64,000 nucleotides of DNA from Chryseobacterium sp. H1D6B (GCF_029892445.1 NZ_JARXVJ010000001.1:2232001-2296000), one strand, 5' to 3'; numbered from the stretch's first letter, positions 25,070 to 35,220 are shown. Notes: generated by a model from the letters alone, not told the origin. Translations and numbers: made by a program.

Positions 25070-25768
25070 TCAAATGATTTTATTTTTTAATTCCTTATAC
25101 CTTGATCGTCCGATAGGCAGAATTTCACCTGTTTTGAGAAGTGCGCTGTAACGCGTACCCGGATTGATGAATATCTTTTCAATCTGTTCGAAATTGACCA
25201 GGTAAGATCGATGGATTCGTTCAAATCTATTAGGAAGAAGTTGCTGCAAATGTTCAAGTGATTTATCGTGGAGTTCTTTTTGCCCGTTCTTAAGATGCAG
25301 TTCGGTATAAATTCCTGCTCCCTTGATGTATATCACCTCTGCAATATTGACCAGCTGAACCTGTCCGGCCCTTTTGATGGCCAGGTATTTAATGCCTTCA
25401 TCCTGTTTTAGGACAGGACTGACAAATCTTGTCAAAGCCTTAAAAAGCCTTTCCTGATCAAAAGGTTTGGGTACGAAGTCGAGTACGCCGTAGGCAAAAG
25501 CAGTGATCGCTTTATCAGTATTTGCTGAAACGATGACCGTATGGAAAGATTCTGCCACCATCTGTTCCAAAACCTCAAAACCATTGTCACCATTGAGGTT
25601 CAGATCAAGTAATAATAGGTCGGGAAGTTGATTTCCAATTTGATCTACGCCCTTTTGCAGAGAATCGCAGATGAATATGCTGGTCGGTTTATTCGCAAAG
25701 AATTCAGCAGTCATACGCTCCAATCGCCGTGCAATACGTGCCTCGTCCTCTATGATCAATATATTCAT
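25070..25768 (-). CDS. LytTR-family response regulator
   Basis: 232 residues from the ATG at 25768, which overlaps the kinase stop codon in ATGA. The receiver domain has the acidic pair (IIEDE), the phospho-acceptor Asp55 in LLLLDLNLNG, Ser in VIVSANTD and Lys in VPKPFD. The LytTR DNA-binding domain follows from about residue 130 (YLAIKRAGQVQLVNIAEVIYIKGAGIYTELHL, then LPNRFERIHRSYLVNFEQIEKIF). It is paired with the histidine kinase gene directly upstream, and a TonB-type receptor gene diverges from the kinase promoter, a likely target. Confidence 0.92.
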   Translation of the reverse strand: MNILIIEDEARIARRLERMTAEFFANKPTSIFICDSLQKGVDQIGNQLPDLLLLDLNLNGDNGFEVLEQMVAESFHTVIVSANTDKAITAFAYGVLDFVPKPFDQERLFKALTRFVSPVLKQDEGIKYLAIKRAGQVQLVNIAEVIYIKGAGIYTELHLKNGQKELHDKSLEHLQQLLPNRFERIHRSYLVNFEQIEKIFINPGTRYSALLKTGEILPIGRSRYKELKNKII

Positions 25769-27432
25769 TGTCGTAAAATTTGAATGGTAGATTTCCAACC
25801 GTTCCTTGTAGAACTGGATTCGAATTTCCAGTTTTGACCGTAGCTTTCGGTGAGACGTGCTTTGATATATTTAAAACCATTTCCGCCTGTCCTGTCTTTC
25901 ATTATTTCCCGGTTTTGAGCAATAGTTTCAAAAATATACTGGTGAGATTTTTTTGATAAGAAATAATGGATTACGAATGTAACGGTATTTCCGGGAAGCG
26001 GTTCGCTATGGGTAATACCATTTTCCAACAATGTATGAATGATGGCGGGAGGTATCAGTTGCGTTTCATCTATTCCCGTCTCTTCCCAGCTGTAGTTTAT
26101 TTCTTTACGAAAGCCCATTACAGATAAATGCTGTCGGCAGAGCTCAAGTTCTTTAGTGATGGGAATCAGGGTTTGTTCTGAGATCTCGTTCATGATATCA
26201 AATTCTGCAGCAAGCGCCTGTATAAACCGGGCTCCTTCTTTGGGCGATTCTTCCACCCAATCCATCATAGAAGTCAGGGTGTTTCTTAAAAAATGAGGTT
26301 GGATATTCTTTTTAAGCAGTTCTAATTGCAGCCTTGAAGAAAGCAAAACCGCATTCTGATGTTCTGCCTCAATGACACTCGCCCGAATAGAATGAAGATA
26401 AAGCATAGATAACACAATTATGGTAAAGCTAATGAACAAGCCATAATCATAAACAACAAACTTATTCACTAATGCACTTGCCACAAGCGCCAGCATTGCA
26501 ATAAAACCTCCTTTTTCTTTTTCAATAATACCGTTCAGTACAACAATGAAAGCGGCGATCAGCATAGCCAGACTGTAGAGACGAGCTGTCAGGTCATAAT
26601 GTCCGTAATTTAGCCAATACATTAATAGCAGTGTAGCCAGAAGCGCAGCCATCAGCCATTTTTCTTTTCTAAAATTAAACTGGATGATAAAATACCACGG
26701 AACGAGTAGCGCATTGATAAAAGTCAGCCAACCTATAATTTCCAGTCGTATAAAAAACTCAGAATAGGGAATCACGACATGGAATTTTAGGTACTCCATA
26801 ATTAATAAAGCAAAAAAGAGAAGGCATATGGTAGCGAAGATGAGAATGTCCCGCTGTTTGCGTTTGCTGTTCAGATAGATAAAAAAATAATACACTGCTG
26901 CAATGAGAAATGCTCCTGCCATCAGGTTCATATAAGACATGGTGACCAGCGGTTTGGTAAGTAATGTTGCGTAATTATTTATTTTAAATCCAATACTGCG
27001 CTGTACATTCGGATGCATTGACTGTGAACTTCGCATAGCAATCGTATGAAGACCAGGCGAAATTAAATGATTCGGAATCCTGTAATAGCTGCTCTCTGTA
27101 CCTGGCTGTTCTGATTTTCCGTCTTTTGGAAGCTGTCCGTTTTTGCCTATGAATACGCCATCCCAATAGACCTCAAAAGACCCGAAGGATTCGATCTGCA
27201 GCCCAAGTGGTTTTAGGTCGTTTTCTACCTTGCCCAGATCTAGATGCGTGCGAGACCAGAATATATGGTCTGAAGTATTACCCCTTTTCTCTGACCAGCC
27301 TTTATCATTATAATTTTTAGCTGCCCATGCCATATCATCGCCTGTTTTGTAAACCGGTACAGGGTCCTCATTACGTATAATAGGCGAGGATAATAAACTG
27401 AGCAACGTCAATAAAAATATCAAATTATGCAT
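25765..27432 (-). CDS. 7TM sensor histidine kinase of the LytS/YehU-like type
   Basis: 555 residues from the ATG at 27432. After a signal sequence comes an extracytoplasmic jelly-roll-like region (residues 20-165: WAAKNYNDKGWSEKRG, LQIESFGSFEVYWDGVFIGKNG), as in 7TMR-DISM or beta-galactosidase-like sensors. Seven hydrophobic helices follow (about 170-360). The kinase part has the phospho-acceptor His in IQPHFLRNTL and the N-box LLENGITHSEPL. The latter is a slightly divergent form of the usual LVENAIKHG, and a G-rich turn GGNGFKYIKARL closes the domain. It overlaps its regulator gene by 4 bases. Confidence 0.88.
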   Translation of the reverse strand: MHNLIFLLTLLSLLSSPIIRNEDPVPVYKTGDDMAWAAKNYNDKGWSEKRGNTSDHIFWSRTHLDLGKVENDLKPLGLQIESFGSFEVYWDGVFIGKNGQLPKDGKSEQPGTESSYYRIPNHLISPGLHTIAMRSSQSMHPNVQRSIGFKINNYATLLTKPLVTMSYMNLMAGAFLIAAVYYFFIYLNSKRKQRDILIFATICLLFFALLIMEYLKFHVVIPYSEFFIRLEIIGWLTFINALLVPWYFIIQFNFRKEKWLMAALLATLLLMYWLNYGHYDLTARLYSLAMLIAAFIVVLNGIIEKEKGGFIAMLALVASALVNKFVVYDYGLFISFTIIVLSMLYLHSIRASVIEAEHQNAVLLSSRLQLELLKKNIQPHFLRNTLTSMMDWVEESPKEGARFIQALAAEFDIMNEISEQTLIPITKELELCRQHLSVMGFRKEINYSWEETGIDETQLIPPAIIHTLLENGITHSEPLPGNTVTFVIHYFLSKKSHQYIFETIAQNREIMKDRTGGNGFKYIKARLTESYGQNWKFESSSTRNGWKSTIQILRQ

Positions 27433-27542
27433 AATGTAAATATACAAGGTAATTTGAAAAACGTTGTGGTCGTTTGCAAGTCCGTAGAGTTGTTCAAATG
27501 TTTAAACAAAAGAGAGACCAGCTGGTGATTTAAATTTACACT

Positions 27543-29918
27543 ATGAAACAAACCATTACCATCATTCTGATCATCTTGACTTCTCAATATGTCTTTTCAC
27601 AGAAAGGACAGGTCACGGGTGTCATTCATCAAGATCCGACAACGCCATTGCCCTATGTGACCATAACACTAAAAGAAAAAACAGATATACCCTTAGCTGC
27701 AGGTATTTCCGATGATAAAGGAATATTCCGCCTGGAAAATATCCCTTCAGGAAATTATACCATCAGTTATAGTCTTATGGGTTTTGAGACGATCAGCAAG
27801 CCAGTAGAGGTTAAATCAAACGAGCAGGTAAACATCGGAACAATCATTTTAGAGACCGATGCAAAGTTATTGGAAGCGGTAACGATAAACGGACAACGAG
27901 CGGCGGTCAGCTTAAAACTTGATAAAAAGGTCTTTGAAGTTGGAAAAGATGTACTCTCACAATCGGGAGCGGTCACTGATCTGCTCAACATCGTTCCTTC
28001 GGTCAGCGTCAGTCCAAGTGGTGCGATCAGTCTTCGTGGCAACAGCAATGTGCTGGTATTGATCGACGGTCGCCGTACCGGATTGACCCAAGGTAATGCG
28101 CTGGAACAGGTTCCTGCTGATCAGGTGGAACGAGTGGAAGTGATCACTAATCCTTCTTCCCGCTTTGATGCAGCAGGTTCGGCAGGGATCATCAATATCA
28201 TCCTTAAAAAGAATAAAAAAGGAGGTTTCAGCGGACAGTTACGTCTGGTTGGCGGAATTCCCAATGAGACCCGCATCAGTCCCAGCTTAAGCTATAAATC
28301 CAATAAAATCAATCTATTTGCGACCTACGGTCTGCGATTATCAGATTACGTCGGTCTTTATACTATGAAACAGTCTACCGGCCTTTCAGGTACACCGGTT
28401 TATCTGAACCAGCGACAGGATGAAAACCGCCACGATGATGCCAGATTATTCTATTTTGGGGCAGATTTCAATATAAATGATCACAACACGATTACCGCGG
28501 CCTTTATGCGAAACGCAACAAATGATCACGACAAGACGAAGCTGAATTATTTATATTCAAACAAAAACGGCGTTATTGACAGTAGCCTCAGTCGTAGTGG
28601 TGAGTCTTGGGAAAAGAGAAGCTATAACCAGCTTGAGTTTAATTATACAAAAAGCTTTGATAAAGCAGGAAAGAAGTTAACGGTAGATATGCAATATGAT
28701 TTTTGGGACAGTGGGAAAGACTGGAATTTATCAACCAGCAGAGTTTTTCCAGAAGTTGTTAATTTACCTATGATCAGGACAGGCTCGATGGGAAAGAGTA
28801 AAGATCTGATGATCAAAACAGATATGATACAACCGCTGGACAGTATTTCTACGCTGGAATTTGGTCTGAAAATGGAGGATCGCAGGGTAAACAGTGATTT
28901 TATTGCAGAGCAGCAAAATCCCGTTGGTTGGGAGATTATCGACGATATCGAGAACCATCTGTTATACAAAGAATTGATCGGAAGTGCTTACTTGCAGTTT
29001 TCAAGTAAAATAGGAGCACTCAGCTATCAGGCTGGTTTGCGTGGCGAGCTTACCAATATCGGAATCGAAGACCGGATGGGAAACTACAATAATAAAAAGA
29101 ATTATAACCGATTGTTTCCAACATTGAACATGAGCTATCATTTTAATGAAAAAACAAACCTTCAGGCAAGCTACAGCAAACGGATCAACAGACCTTCGTT
29201 GGGTATGATTTATCCTTTCAATGAACTGACCGACCTGAGCACACGCTATATTGGCAATCCGGATCTTAACCCATCCTATGCAGACGTTTTTGAAATGGCT
29301 TTTCTAAAGAATTGGAAAACGTTAACTTTTAATCCTTCTTTTTATTATCAAAATAATAGCGGTGTAATGGAAGATTATACGTACCAAAATGCTGAGGGAC
29401 TATTCATCACAATGCCGGTGAACATTAATAAAGAAACACGTACTGGTTTTGAATTATCAATACTTTACAATCCGGTAAAATGGCTGCAGGTAAATACCGA
29501 GCTCAATATCTTTCATTACGTTGAGACGGGAAGTTATCAGGTGCAGAGTTTCGATTATTCAGGGAATACTCTAACTGCCCGTGTAAGCGCACAGCTGAAA
29601 CTGAAAAATAAACTTGCTTTCCAGACGCTGTATAATTTCAGGGGTGCCAATGCAACCTCCCAAACCTATACCAAGGCGCTTCACAGTGTTGATCTTGGAT
29701 GCAGTAAGACGTTTTTAAAGGATAAGGCAACAGTTTCGTTTGATGTGAGCAACCTCTTCGACCTTCGGAAAATAAATACTAGAACTATTGGAACAGATTA
29801 TTCGGTCAGTCAGACCAGTATTCCCAATGCGGCCCGATATAGATTAACATTGGTCTATCGGATTAACCTGAAAGATAACCAGTCCGTAAGACAGGCTAAA
29901 AGTGGTAATCGCAATTGA
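27543..29918 (+). CDS. TonB-dependent-receptor-like protein with carboxypeptidase-regulatory domain
   Basis: 791 residues. The signal peptide ends near residue 19 (QYVFSQ). A CarboxypepD_reg-like Ig domain (about 22-105: GQVTGVIHQDPTTPLPYVTITLKE, GIFRLENIPSGNYTISYSLMGFETI) is followed by a plug with LLNIVPSVSVSPSGAISLRGNSNVLVLIDGR and VERVEVITNPSSRFDAAGSAGIINII. A large barrel then runs to the C terminus, of the same family as the product of 22792-24936. The gene diverges from the LytTR kinase/regulator pair across 110 bp, so regulation by that system is likely. The ligand is unknown. Confidence 0.88.
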   Translation: MKQTITIILIILTSQYVFSQKGQVTGVIHQDPTTPLPYVTITLKEKTDIPLAAGISDDKGIFRLENIPSGNYTISYSLMGFETISKPVEVKSNEQVNIGTIILETDAKLLEAVTINGQRAAVSLKLDKKVFEVGKDVLSQSGAVTDLLNIVPSVSVSPSGAISLRGNSNVLVLIDGRRTGLTQGNALEQVPADQVERVEVITNPSSRFDAAGSAGIINIILKKNKKGGFSGQLRLVGGIPNETRISPSLSYKSNKINLFATYGLRLSDYVGLYTMKQSTGLSGTPVYLNQRQDENRHDDARLFYFGADFNINDHNTITAAFMRNATNDHDKTKLNYLYSNKNGVIDSSLSRSGESWEKRSYNQLEFNYTKSFDKAGKKLTVDMQYDFWDSGKDWNLSTSRVFPEVVNLPMIRTGSMGKSKDLMIKTDMIQPLDSISTLEFGLKMEDRRVNSDFIAEQQNPVGWEIIDDIENHLLYKELIGSAYLQFSSKIGALSYQAGLRGELTNIGIEDRMGNYNNKKNYNRLFPTLNMSYHFNEKTNLQASYSKRINRPSLGMIYPFNELTDLSTRYIGNPDLNPSYADVFEMAFLKNWKTLTFNPSFYYQNNSGVMEDYTYQNAEGLFITMPVNINKETRTGFELSILYNPVKWLQVNTELNIFHYVETGSYQVQSFDYSGNTLTARVSAQLKLKNKLAFQTLYNFRGANATSQTYTKALHSVDLGCSKTFLKDKATVSFDVSNLFDLRKINTRTIGTDYSVSQTSIPNAARYRLTLVYRINLKDNQSVRQAKSGNRN

Positions 29919-30071
29919 TGGTCTCAAAAATAGCAATTTCTGTAAGAGAAAAAAAATAAAATTAATTTTGGCGATGTTTTTATTCATAATTTAGATAAAG
30001 GTAAATGTTTAGAAACTGTATTGGGAGTATGTATCTGGTATGATGTTTTAGGCTTATTTTAAATTAGAACT

Positions 30072-30989
30072 ATGAACGCATTGGTAATTTCAGGGGGCGG
30101 CAGTAAAGGTGCTTTTGCAGGAGGTGTTGCCGAATATCTTATAAATCATACTAAAAAAGAATATGATCTTTTTGTAGGGACTTCAACAGGAAGTCTGCTG
30201 ATTCCTTTTTTGGCTTTAGGTGATATCGAACGGATCAAAAAACTTTATACCAATATTGAGCAATCGGATATTTTTACCATCTGTCCATTTAAGATCAGGA
30301 AAAAGAATGGTAAAGTAAAAGTAGGGATCAACCACTTTGGTATTATCAAGCAATTTATAAAAAGACAAAAAACCTTGGGAGACAGTACCAATCTCAGAAA
30401 CCTTATCCGAAATAACTTTACAGAACAGGATTTTGAAAGGATAAAAATACTTAGAAAAGAAATTGTTGTCACTGTCGCAAATCTTACCAGTCAGCAAATC
30501 GAATATAAATCGTCTAATGATTACAGTTATGAGGATTTCTGCGATTGGATCTGGGCTTCTTCGAATATGGTTCCTTTGATGAGCCTTTGTCAAAAAAATG
30601 GGAATGAATATGCGGACGGTGGTTTTGGCAATCTTATACCTTTGCAGCAGGCACTTGTGAAAGGAGCGACATCTGTCGACACGATTGTGTTGCGATTAGA
30701 AAAGAGCTCTTATAATAATCCGCCTTTACAAAATGTGTTAGATGTTTTTGCGCGTACCACCGACTTTATGCTGAACCAGATCGCCAGTGATGACCTTATC
30801 ATTTCACAGTTGGAGGCTGCAAGCACCAATGTCCATATTAATTTCTACTTCATTAAAAGAATATTGACCACCCATTCCTTTATATTTGATAAAGAGGAGA
30901 TGACCCTGTGGTGGCAAGAAGGTTTGGAGCTTTTTCAAACCGCAGAATGCAAAAGCCATTTGTTGAAAGCGAGATCAGTAAATTCTTAA
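30072..30989 (+). CDS. Patatin-like phospholipase
   Basis: 305 residues. The oxyanion loop GGGSKG (residues 8-13), nucleophile elbow GTSTG with Ser38, and the DGG motif with Asp182 (EYADGGFGN) give the complete patatin Ser-Asp dyad. There is no signal peptide, so it should be cytosolic or membrane-associated. The C-terminal 80 residues are helical and not recognised. Members hydrolyse acyl chains from phospholipids. It stands just before the lipid-modification genes at 31-35 kb, but on its own promoter. Confidence 0.88.
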   Translation: MNALVISGGGSKGAFAGGVAEYLINHTKKEYDLFVGTSTGSLLIPFLALGDIERIKKLYTNIEQSDIFTICPFKIRKKNGKVKVGINHFGIIKQFIKRQKTLGDSTNLRNLIRNNFTEQDFERIKILRKEIVVTVANLTSQQIEYKSSNDYSYEDFCDWIWASSNMVPLMSLCQKNGNEYADGGFGNLIPLQQALVKGATSVDTIVLRLEKSSYNNPPLQNVLDVFARTTDFMLNQIASDDLIISQLEAASTNVHINFYFIKRILTTHSFIFDKEEMTLWWQEGLELFQTAECKSHLLKARSVNS

Positions 30990-31021
30990 AAATAATAGAC
31001 AAGACCCGACTCAAGTTTTTT

Positions 31022-31750
31022 TTATTGAGGATAGAACCTCATTTGTTCAAAAACATAATTAGGATTTGTTCTCAATAGATCAATAAGTTCCTTTAGCTCA
31101 GATTCTTCCCAGCTTTTTTGGAACATTTCATCGTGAATAAGGATCACCACATTATTTTTGGTAAATGTATTTCCTGAACTGCAAAGTTTTTGTACTGACT
31201 TGTACATTACATCGACGGGTTGTATCGGCGTTCCATCACTGTCACTATGCTGCCATTCGATATCCCAACCCATAACCTTATATCCAAGTTTTGACAATTG
31301 ATCTGCGGTTTGTATTCCGTTTGAGAGATCATTCTTTGATTTCCCGTTCAAGCGCCACATATTTCGCCCTGGCAATCGTACGATTTTGTCTGGAAGCTTT
31401 AATAAAGCCTGATTGTAAAGGATATCATTGACTGATTTCTGAACATTATCATAAAATGCTTCATAATGGTTTTTTGCGTGTGTAAAACTATGATTATACT
31501 CATCGATGTATGGATTTTGGTCATAATATTTGGCATAGGTATCCATCTGCTTGTTCTTGATCACATGTTCACCTACCATGAAAACACTGATCTTGATCTT
31601 TTCTTTTAAAATAATATCATTGATGTTCTCACTTCCGTTAAGCGGACCATCATCGAAGGTAAGATAGATATAGCATTTATTCTGTGAAAACAACTTACTA
31701 AAAAGGACTGATAAGATGAATACAGCCAGAATATAAAACATTTTTTTCAT
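31022..31750 (-). CDS. Secreted polysaccharide deacetylase (NodB-like)
   Basis: 242 residues with an N-terminal signal or anchor (FYILAVFILSVLFSKLFSQ). Motif 1 is CYIYLTFDDGPLNG with the metal/catalytic Asp pair, motif 2 is HSFTHAKNH (H-x3-H), and motif 3 is VRLPGRNMWRL where the usual RxPYG is altered. Motif 4 with the DIEWQHSD region and motif 5 VILIHDEMF complete the fold. It should remove acetyl groups from a glycan in the periplasm. The altered motif 3 suggests a specialised substrate. A second NodB domain is fused in the protein at 35221. Confidence 0.82.
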   Translation of the reverse strand: MKKMFYILAVFILSVLFSKLFSQNKCYIYLTFDDGPLNGSENINDIILKEKIKISVFMVGEHVIKNKQMDTYAKYYDQNPYIDEYNHSFTHAKNHYEAFYDNVQKSVNDILYNQALLKLPDKIVRLPGRNMWRLNGKSKNDLSNGIQTADQLSKLGYKVMGWDIEWQHSDSDGTPIQPVDVMYKSVQKLCSSGNTFTKNNVVILIHDEMFQKSWEESELKELIDLLRTNPNYVFEQMRFYPQ

Positions 31751-31795
31751 TATAAATAGTTTTTATAAAGATAACTAAAATGAAGATATTTTATT

Positions 31796-31803
31796 TATTT
31801 TTG
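31796..31803 (+). promoter_or_regulatory. -7 box upstream of mprF
   Basis: TATTTTTG matches TAnnTTTG and lies 36 bases before the mprF start, a normal distance for a short leader. No clear -33 TTG is seen. Confidence 0.45.
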
Positions 31804-31839
31804 ATAGCCATACTATTGAAGTAAATTAATAAAACCGCT

Positions 31840-34416
31840 ATGAAAATTATCAAACTCACAAAAGTGATCCAGCATATCCGTTGGAAGGAGATTCTTGCTG
31901 TCATCGTTTTACTTTTGGCCTTTGTCTTTTTCAGAAGTGAAAGACACGAATTATCATCTATTGGTCCGCAGCTTAAAGATTCAAAGCCCGGATGGATATT
32001 AGCTGGGGTTCTTCTTGCTTTAATTTACATCTTACTTCAAGGGTTGATGTATGTCACAAGCTTTCGCAGTACCCAGCTTAATGTAAAACTTTTCGATGCT
32101 GTCAGCCTGTTTCTTAAACGTAATTTTTTAAGTGTATTTCTTCCTGCAGGTGGCGTCAGCTCTTTAGCATATCTTCCAAAAAACATAAGGATTCTGGGAT
32201 ATAGATCTTCCAAGATCCATCAGGCAAGCGCGATCTATGGTTTTGTGGGATTTCTGACCGTTCTTATCGTGGGAGTTCCTTTGATTATCTATGCCGTATC
32301 GGTCAATAAAGCTTTTGATAACATTTGGGTCGGGATCGTTTCCTTGTCGATATTAGTTCTGGTTTTGTATTCCATTTATATCTCGTTCCAAAAGAAGAAT
32401 TTTGCTTACCGTTTTGCAAAAAGGAAATTTCCAAAAATAATCAGTTCTGCTGACGAGATATTCAGCAATGAGATCGATCAAAAATATTTTTGGTATACTG
32501 TAACAGTCTCCTTGGTCATAGAGTTTTGTGGTGTATTTCATTTGCTGATCGCTATGTATGCCTTTGGGGTCGAACCTTCTTTTTCAGCTGCTGCGATCTC
32601 TTATGTTATTTCTGTGTTATTGATGATCGTCTCGCCTTTTTTACGAGGATTAGGTGCAGTCGAATTTTCACTGACCTACATACTTTCCAATTTTGGCTAT
32701 CATCATACGGATGGATTGGGCATCACATTGTTGTATAGATTCTTTGAGTTTTGGCTTCCTCTGATCTTAGGAATTGTGGCATTCCTATGGAGCGGTAGAA
32801 AGCTATTTGCAAGATTATTGCCTGTTCTGATGATATTCTTTCTGGGCATTATCAATATCCTTTCCGTGATCACTCCTGCACTGACAGATCGACTAAATAT
32901 CGTGAAAAGTTATCTGTCTGTAGATTTCATCCATCTTTCGAAGATGTTTACTCTTATCGCCGGTGTTTTGCTGTTGGTCACTTCTGCCAATCTTTTCAAA
33001 GGGACGAAAAGAGCCTGGTATTTTGCCATCATTCTTAGCATCACTTCAATTATTTTCAATGTTACAAAAGCATTGGATTACGAAGAAGCTCTTTTTGCAT
33101 TATTTTCCCTTGCATTATTAATATACAGCCGTAAAGAATATACTTTTAAAACCAGTAGAGTTTCTCTTCAGCGTGGATTCAGTTGGTTCATAGGGATTTT
33201 CATAACCATTTTCATATTTAATTATCTGACATTTTATTTTATTGATCAATCTCATTTTGGAATAGACTTTACCAAAAAGGAAGCTTTCTATTATACTTTA
33301 CACACCTTCCTTTTATTCAAAGATCCGGGATTGATCCCGCATACGGGTTTTGCGAGAGATTTTCAGAAACTTAATTATATTTTAGGTGCAGTTTCCTGGT
33401 TGGTCCTTATTTTTTCATTTTACAAAACAAACTCATCTATTGATAAAAAAGATGTTGAGGATCATAATGATGCAGAAGATCTTGTGGGCGAATATGGCGC
33501 TTCATCGTTGGATTATTTCAAACTGACCTGGGACAAGCTATTCTTTTTTTCTGAAGATAGGGAAGGTTTCTTGTCATACAGGATTGCCAATGGCTTTGCT
33601 ATGGTTTTAGAAGATCCTGTCTGTGCAGAACGGGATAAAATTAATTTGATCAAAGAATTCGAAAAGCATTGCCGGAATAACGGCCTTAAAACTTCTTATT
33701 ATCGGGTTGGTGAAAGTGGATTGGTCTATTTTTTACCCTTCAGAAAACAAAAATTATTTATTGGTCAGGATGCTATCCTTGATACTGAAAAGTTTAGTTT
33801 GACAGGTAAAGACAAAAAATCGATTCGGAATGGAATCAATGCTCTTGATAAATCAGGATATGTGACAGAAATAAAATATACGCCTCAAAATGAAGAAACT
33901 CTCGATAAAATTCAACAGGTTTCCGACGAATGGTTAAAGGAATTTGACAAAAAAGAAATTGTTTTTGCAGAGGGAATGTTCGAACGTGAAACTGTCAAAG
34001 ATCAAGACTTGATAACGATTTTTGATAATGAGGGAAATTGTGTGGCATTTCTCAATATCATTCCCCATTGTGCTCCTGATGAATGCAGCTATGATATGAT
34101 CAGGAAAACTGAAAATGCACCCAATGGCAGCATCGATGTTCTGATCGTCAAATTGGTGGAATATGCCAAAAGCAAAGACCTGAAATTCATCAATATGGGA
34201 ATGACTCCTATGGCGGGAATAGAACAACCGGAGAATACGGCTGAGGAAATATTGAAATTTGCATATCAAAGAGTAGGGAGTTTCAAACATTATCATACGC
34301 TTAGGGATTTTAAGGAAAAATATGCGGATATCTGGGAAAATAAATACCTGCTCTATACTAACGATCTGGACTTGTTGCAAATCCCGTCTGCATTAAATAA
34401 AGTCATGAAGCCATGA
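31840..34416 (+). CDS. mprF: Bifunctional lysyl-phosphatidylglycerol synthase/flippase
   Basis: 858 residues. The N-terminal 500 residues have about 12 hydrophobic helices with the flippase signature region SVFLPAGGVSSLAYLPKNIR and SPFLRGLGAVEFSLTYIL. The cytosolic C-terminal half (about 540-858) is the DUF2156 aminoacyl-transferase domain: FLSYRIANGFAMVLEDPVCA, KKSIRNGINALDKSGYVTEI, and INMGMTPMAGI. MprF transfers lysine (or alanine) from tRNA to phosphatidylglycerol and flips the product outwards, reducing negative surface charge and sensitivity to cationic peptides. It overlaps by 4 bases (ATGA) with a gene for an AcvB/VirJ-type hydrolase, so synthesis and breakdown are coupled. Confidence 0.92.
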   Translation: MKIIKLTKVIQHIRWKEILAVIVLLLAFVFFRSERHELSSIGPQLKDSKPGWILAGVLLALIYILLQGLMYVTSFRSTQLNVKLFDAVSLFLKRNFLSVFLPAGGVSSLAYLPKNIRILGYRSSKIHQASAIYGFVGFLTVLIVGVPLIIYAVSVNKAFDNIWVGIVSLSILVLVLYSIYISFQKKNFAYRFAKRKFPKIISSADEIFSNEIDQKYFWYTVTVSLVIEFCGVFHLLIAMYAFGVEPSFSAAAISYVISVLLMIVSPFLRGLGAVEFSLTYILSNFGYHHTDGLGITLLYRFFEFWLPLILGIVAFLWSGRKLFARLLPVLMIFFLGIINILSVITPALTDRLNIVKSYLSVDFIHLSKMFTLIAGVLLLVTSANLFKGTKRAWYFAIILSITSIIFNVTKALDYEEALFALFSLALLIYSRKEYTFKTSRVSLQRGFSWFIGIFITIFIFNYLTFYFIDQSHFGIDFTKKEAFYYTLHTFLLFKDPGLIPHTGFARDFQKLNYILGAVSWLVLIFSFYKTNSSIDKKDVEDHNDAEDLVGEYGASSLDYFKLTWDKLFFFSEDREGFLSYRIANGFAMVLEDPVCAERDKINLIKEFEKHCRNNGLKTSYYRVGESGLVYFLPFRKQKLFIGQDAILDTEKFSLTGKDKKSIRNGINALDKSGYVTEIKYTPQNEETLDKIQQVSDEWLKEFDKKEIVFAEGMFERETVKDQDLITIFDNEGNCVAFLNIIPHCAPDECSYDMIRKTENAPNGSIDVLIVKLVEYAKSKDLKFINMGMTPMAGIEQPENTAEEILKFAYQRVGSFKHYHTLRDFKEKYADIWENKYLLYTNDLDLLQIPSALNKVMKP

Positions 34417-35114
34417 AGAAAAAAGTAAAATTAACAATCGGAATGGTGTTGTTAGCAGGATTCTTATTAGCAGGATATCTTAAATATAGGTCGAAGGAAG
34501 ATTTCAAGGTGACAGAATGGAATTCCCATTCCGACTGGCCTATTATTTTTTACATCAGTGGAGACGCCGGTTTCAATACTTTCTCAAAAAATCTGGGGAA
34601 AGAGCTGCACGTATTCGGATATGACGTTTTTGCATTGAATACAAAAGCCTATTTCTGGGATCAGAAGACCCCGGAAGAAACATCTTTGGATATAGAAAAT
34701 TATATTAACAAGCAGCTCGAAGGTCGTAAAGATCAAAAAGTGATCATTGTCGGATATTCTTTTGGGGCAGATGTCACGCCTTTCGTTTATAATAGATTTT
34801 CTGAAGATTTAAAAAATAAAGTTCAGAAGGTAGTCATTATTGGACCTTCAAAGAGTAATGATTTCAAGATCCATTTGGAGGAATATTTTGGGCAGGAGAT
34901 CAAAGGAAGCTTGTCAGTTATTCCTGAGATCAATAAAATGCAGAACGTACCTGTAATGCTCGTGTTAAGCGATTTTGAGTTTGCCAATTTTCCTTACCAA
35001 CAAATAACATTAGGGTCAAATTATCAGATGCAGCATATTGTTGGTAATCATCATTATGGTGGAAATACCCAGATGCTGGCAGATTTTATAAATGATCACT
35101 TGATCAAAAAGTAA
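34413..35114 (+). CDS. AcvB/VirJ-family lysyl-PG hydrolase-like protein
   Basis: 233 residues. An N-terminal hydrophobic signal or anchor (LTIGMVLLAGFLLAGYL) is followed by an alpha/beta-hydrolase fold: WPIIFYISGDAGFNTFSKNLGKEL, VIIVGYSFGADVTPFVYNRF with the nucleophile Ser in GYSFGAD, and a C-terminal VGNHHYGGN with the probable His. This is the VirJ/AcvB domain. In Agrobacterium and Rhizobium, AcvB/AtvA proteins hydrolyse lysyl-phosphatidylglycerol in the periplasm. Overlap with mprF in ATGA makes that function very likely here as well. Confidence 0.88.
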   Translation: MKKKVKLTIGMVLLAGFLLAGYLKYRSKEDFKVTEWNSHSDWPIIFYISGDAGFNTFSKNLGKELHVFGYDVFALNTKAYFWDQKTPEETSLDIENYINKQLEGRKDQKVIIVGYSFGADVTPFVYNRFSEDLKNKVQKVVIIGPSKSNDFKIHLEEYFGQEIKGSLSVIPEINKMQNVPVMLVLSDFEFANFPYQQITLGSNYQMQHIVGNHHYGGNTQMLADFINDHLIKK

Positions 35115-35162
35115 ATTTGTGGAATTAAAAAAAAGCTACGGGTAATTTTAATATTTTTTTAA

Positions 35163-35193
35163 TTGAATATGGAGTAGTATTTCATACCTTTTG
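35163..35193 (+). promoter_or_regulatory. Promoter of the GH18-NodB-GT2 gene
   Basis: A -33 TTG (35163-35165), 19 bases, then TACCTTTTG (35185-35193), near TAnnTTTG. Transcription would start around 35199, about 20 bases before GTG 35221, which supports that unusual start codon. Confidence 0.6.
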
Positions 35194-35220
35194 TAATCCA
35201 TCTACAACAATACTATTATC

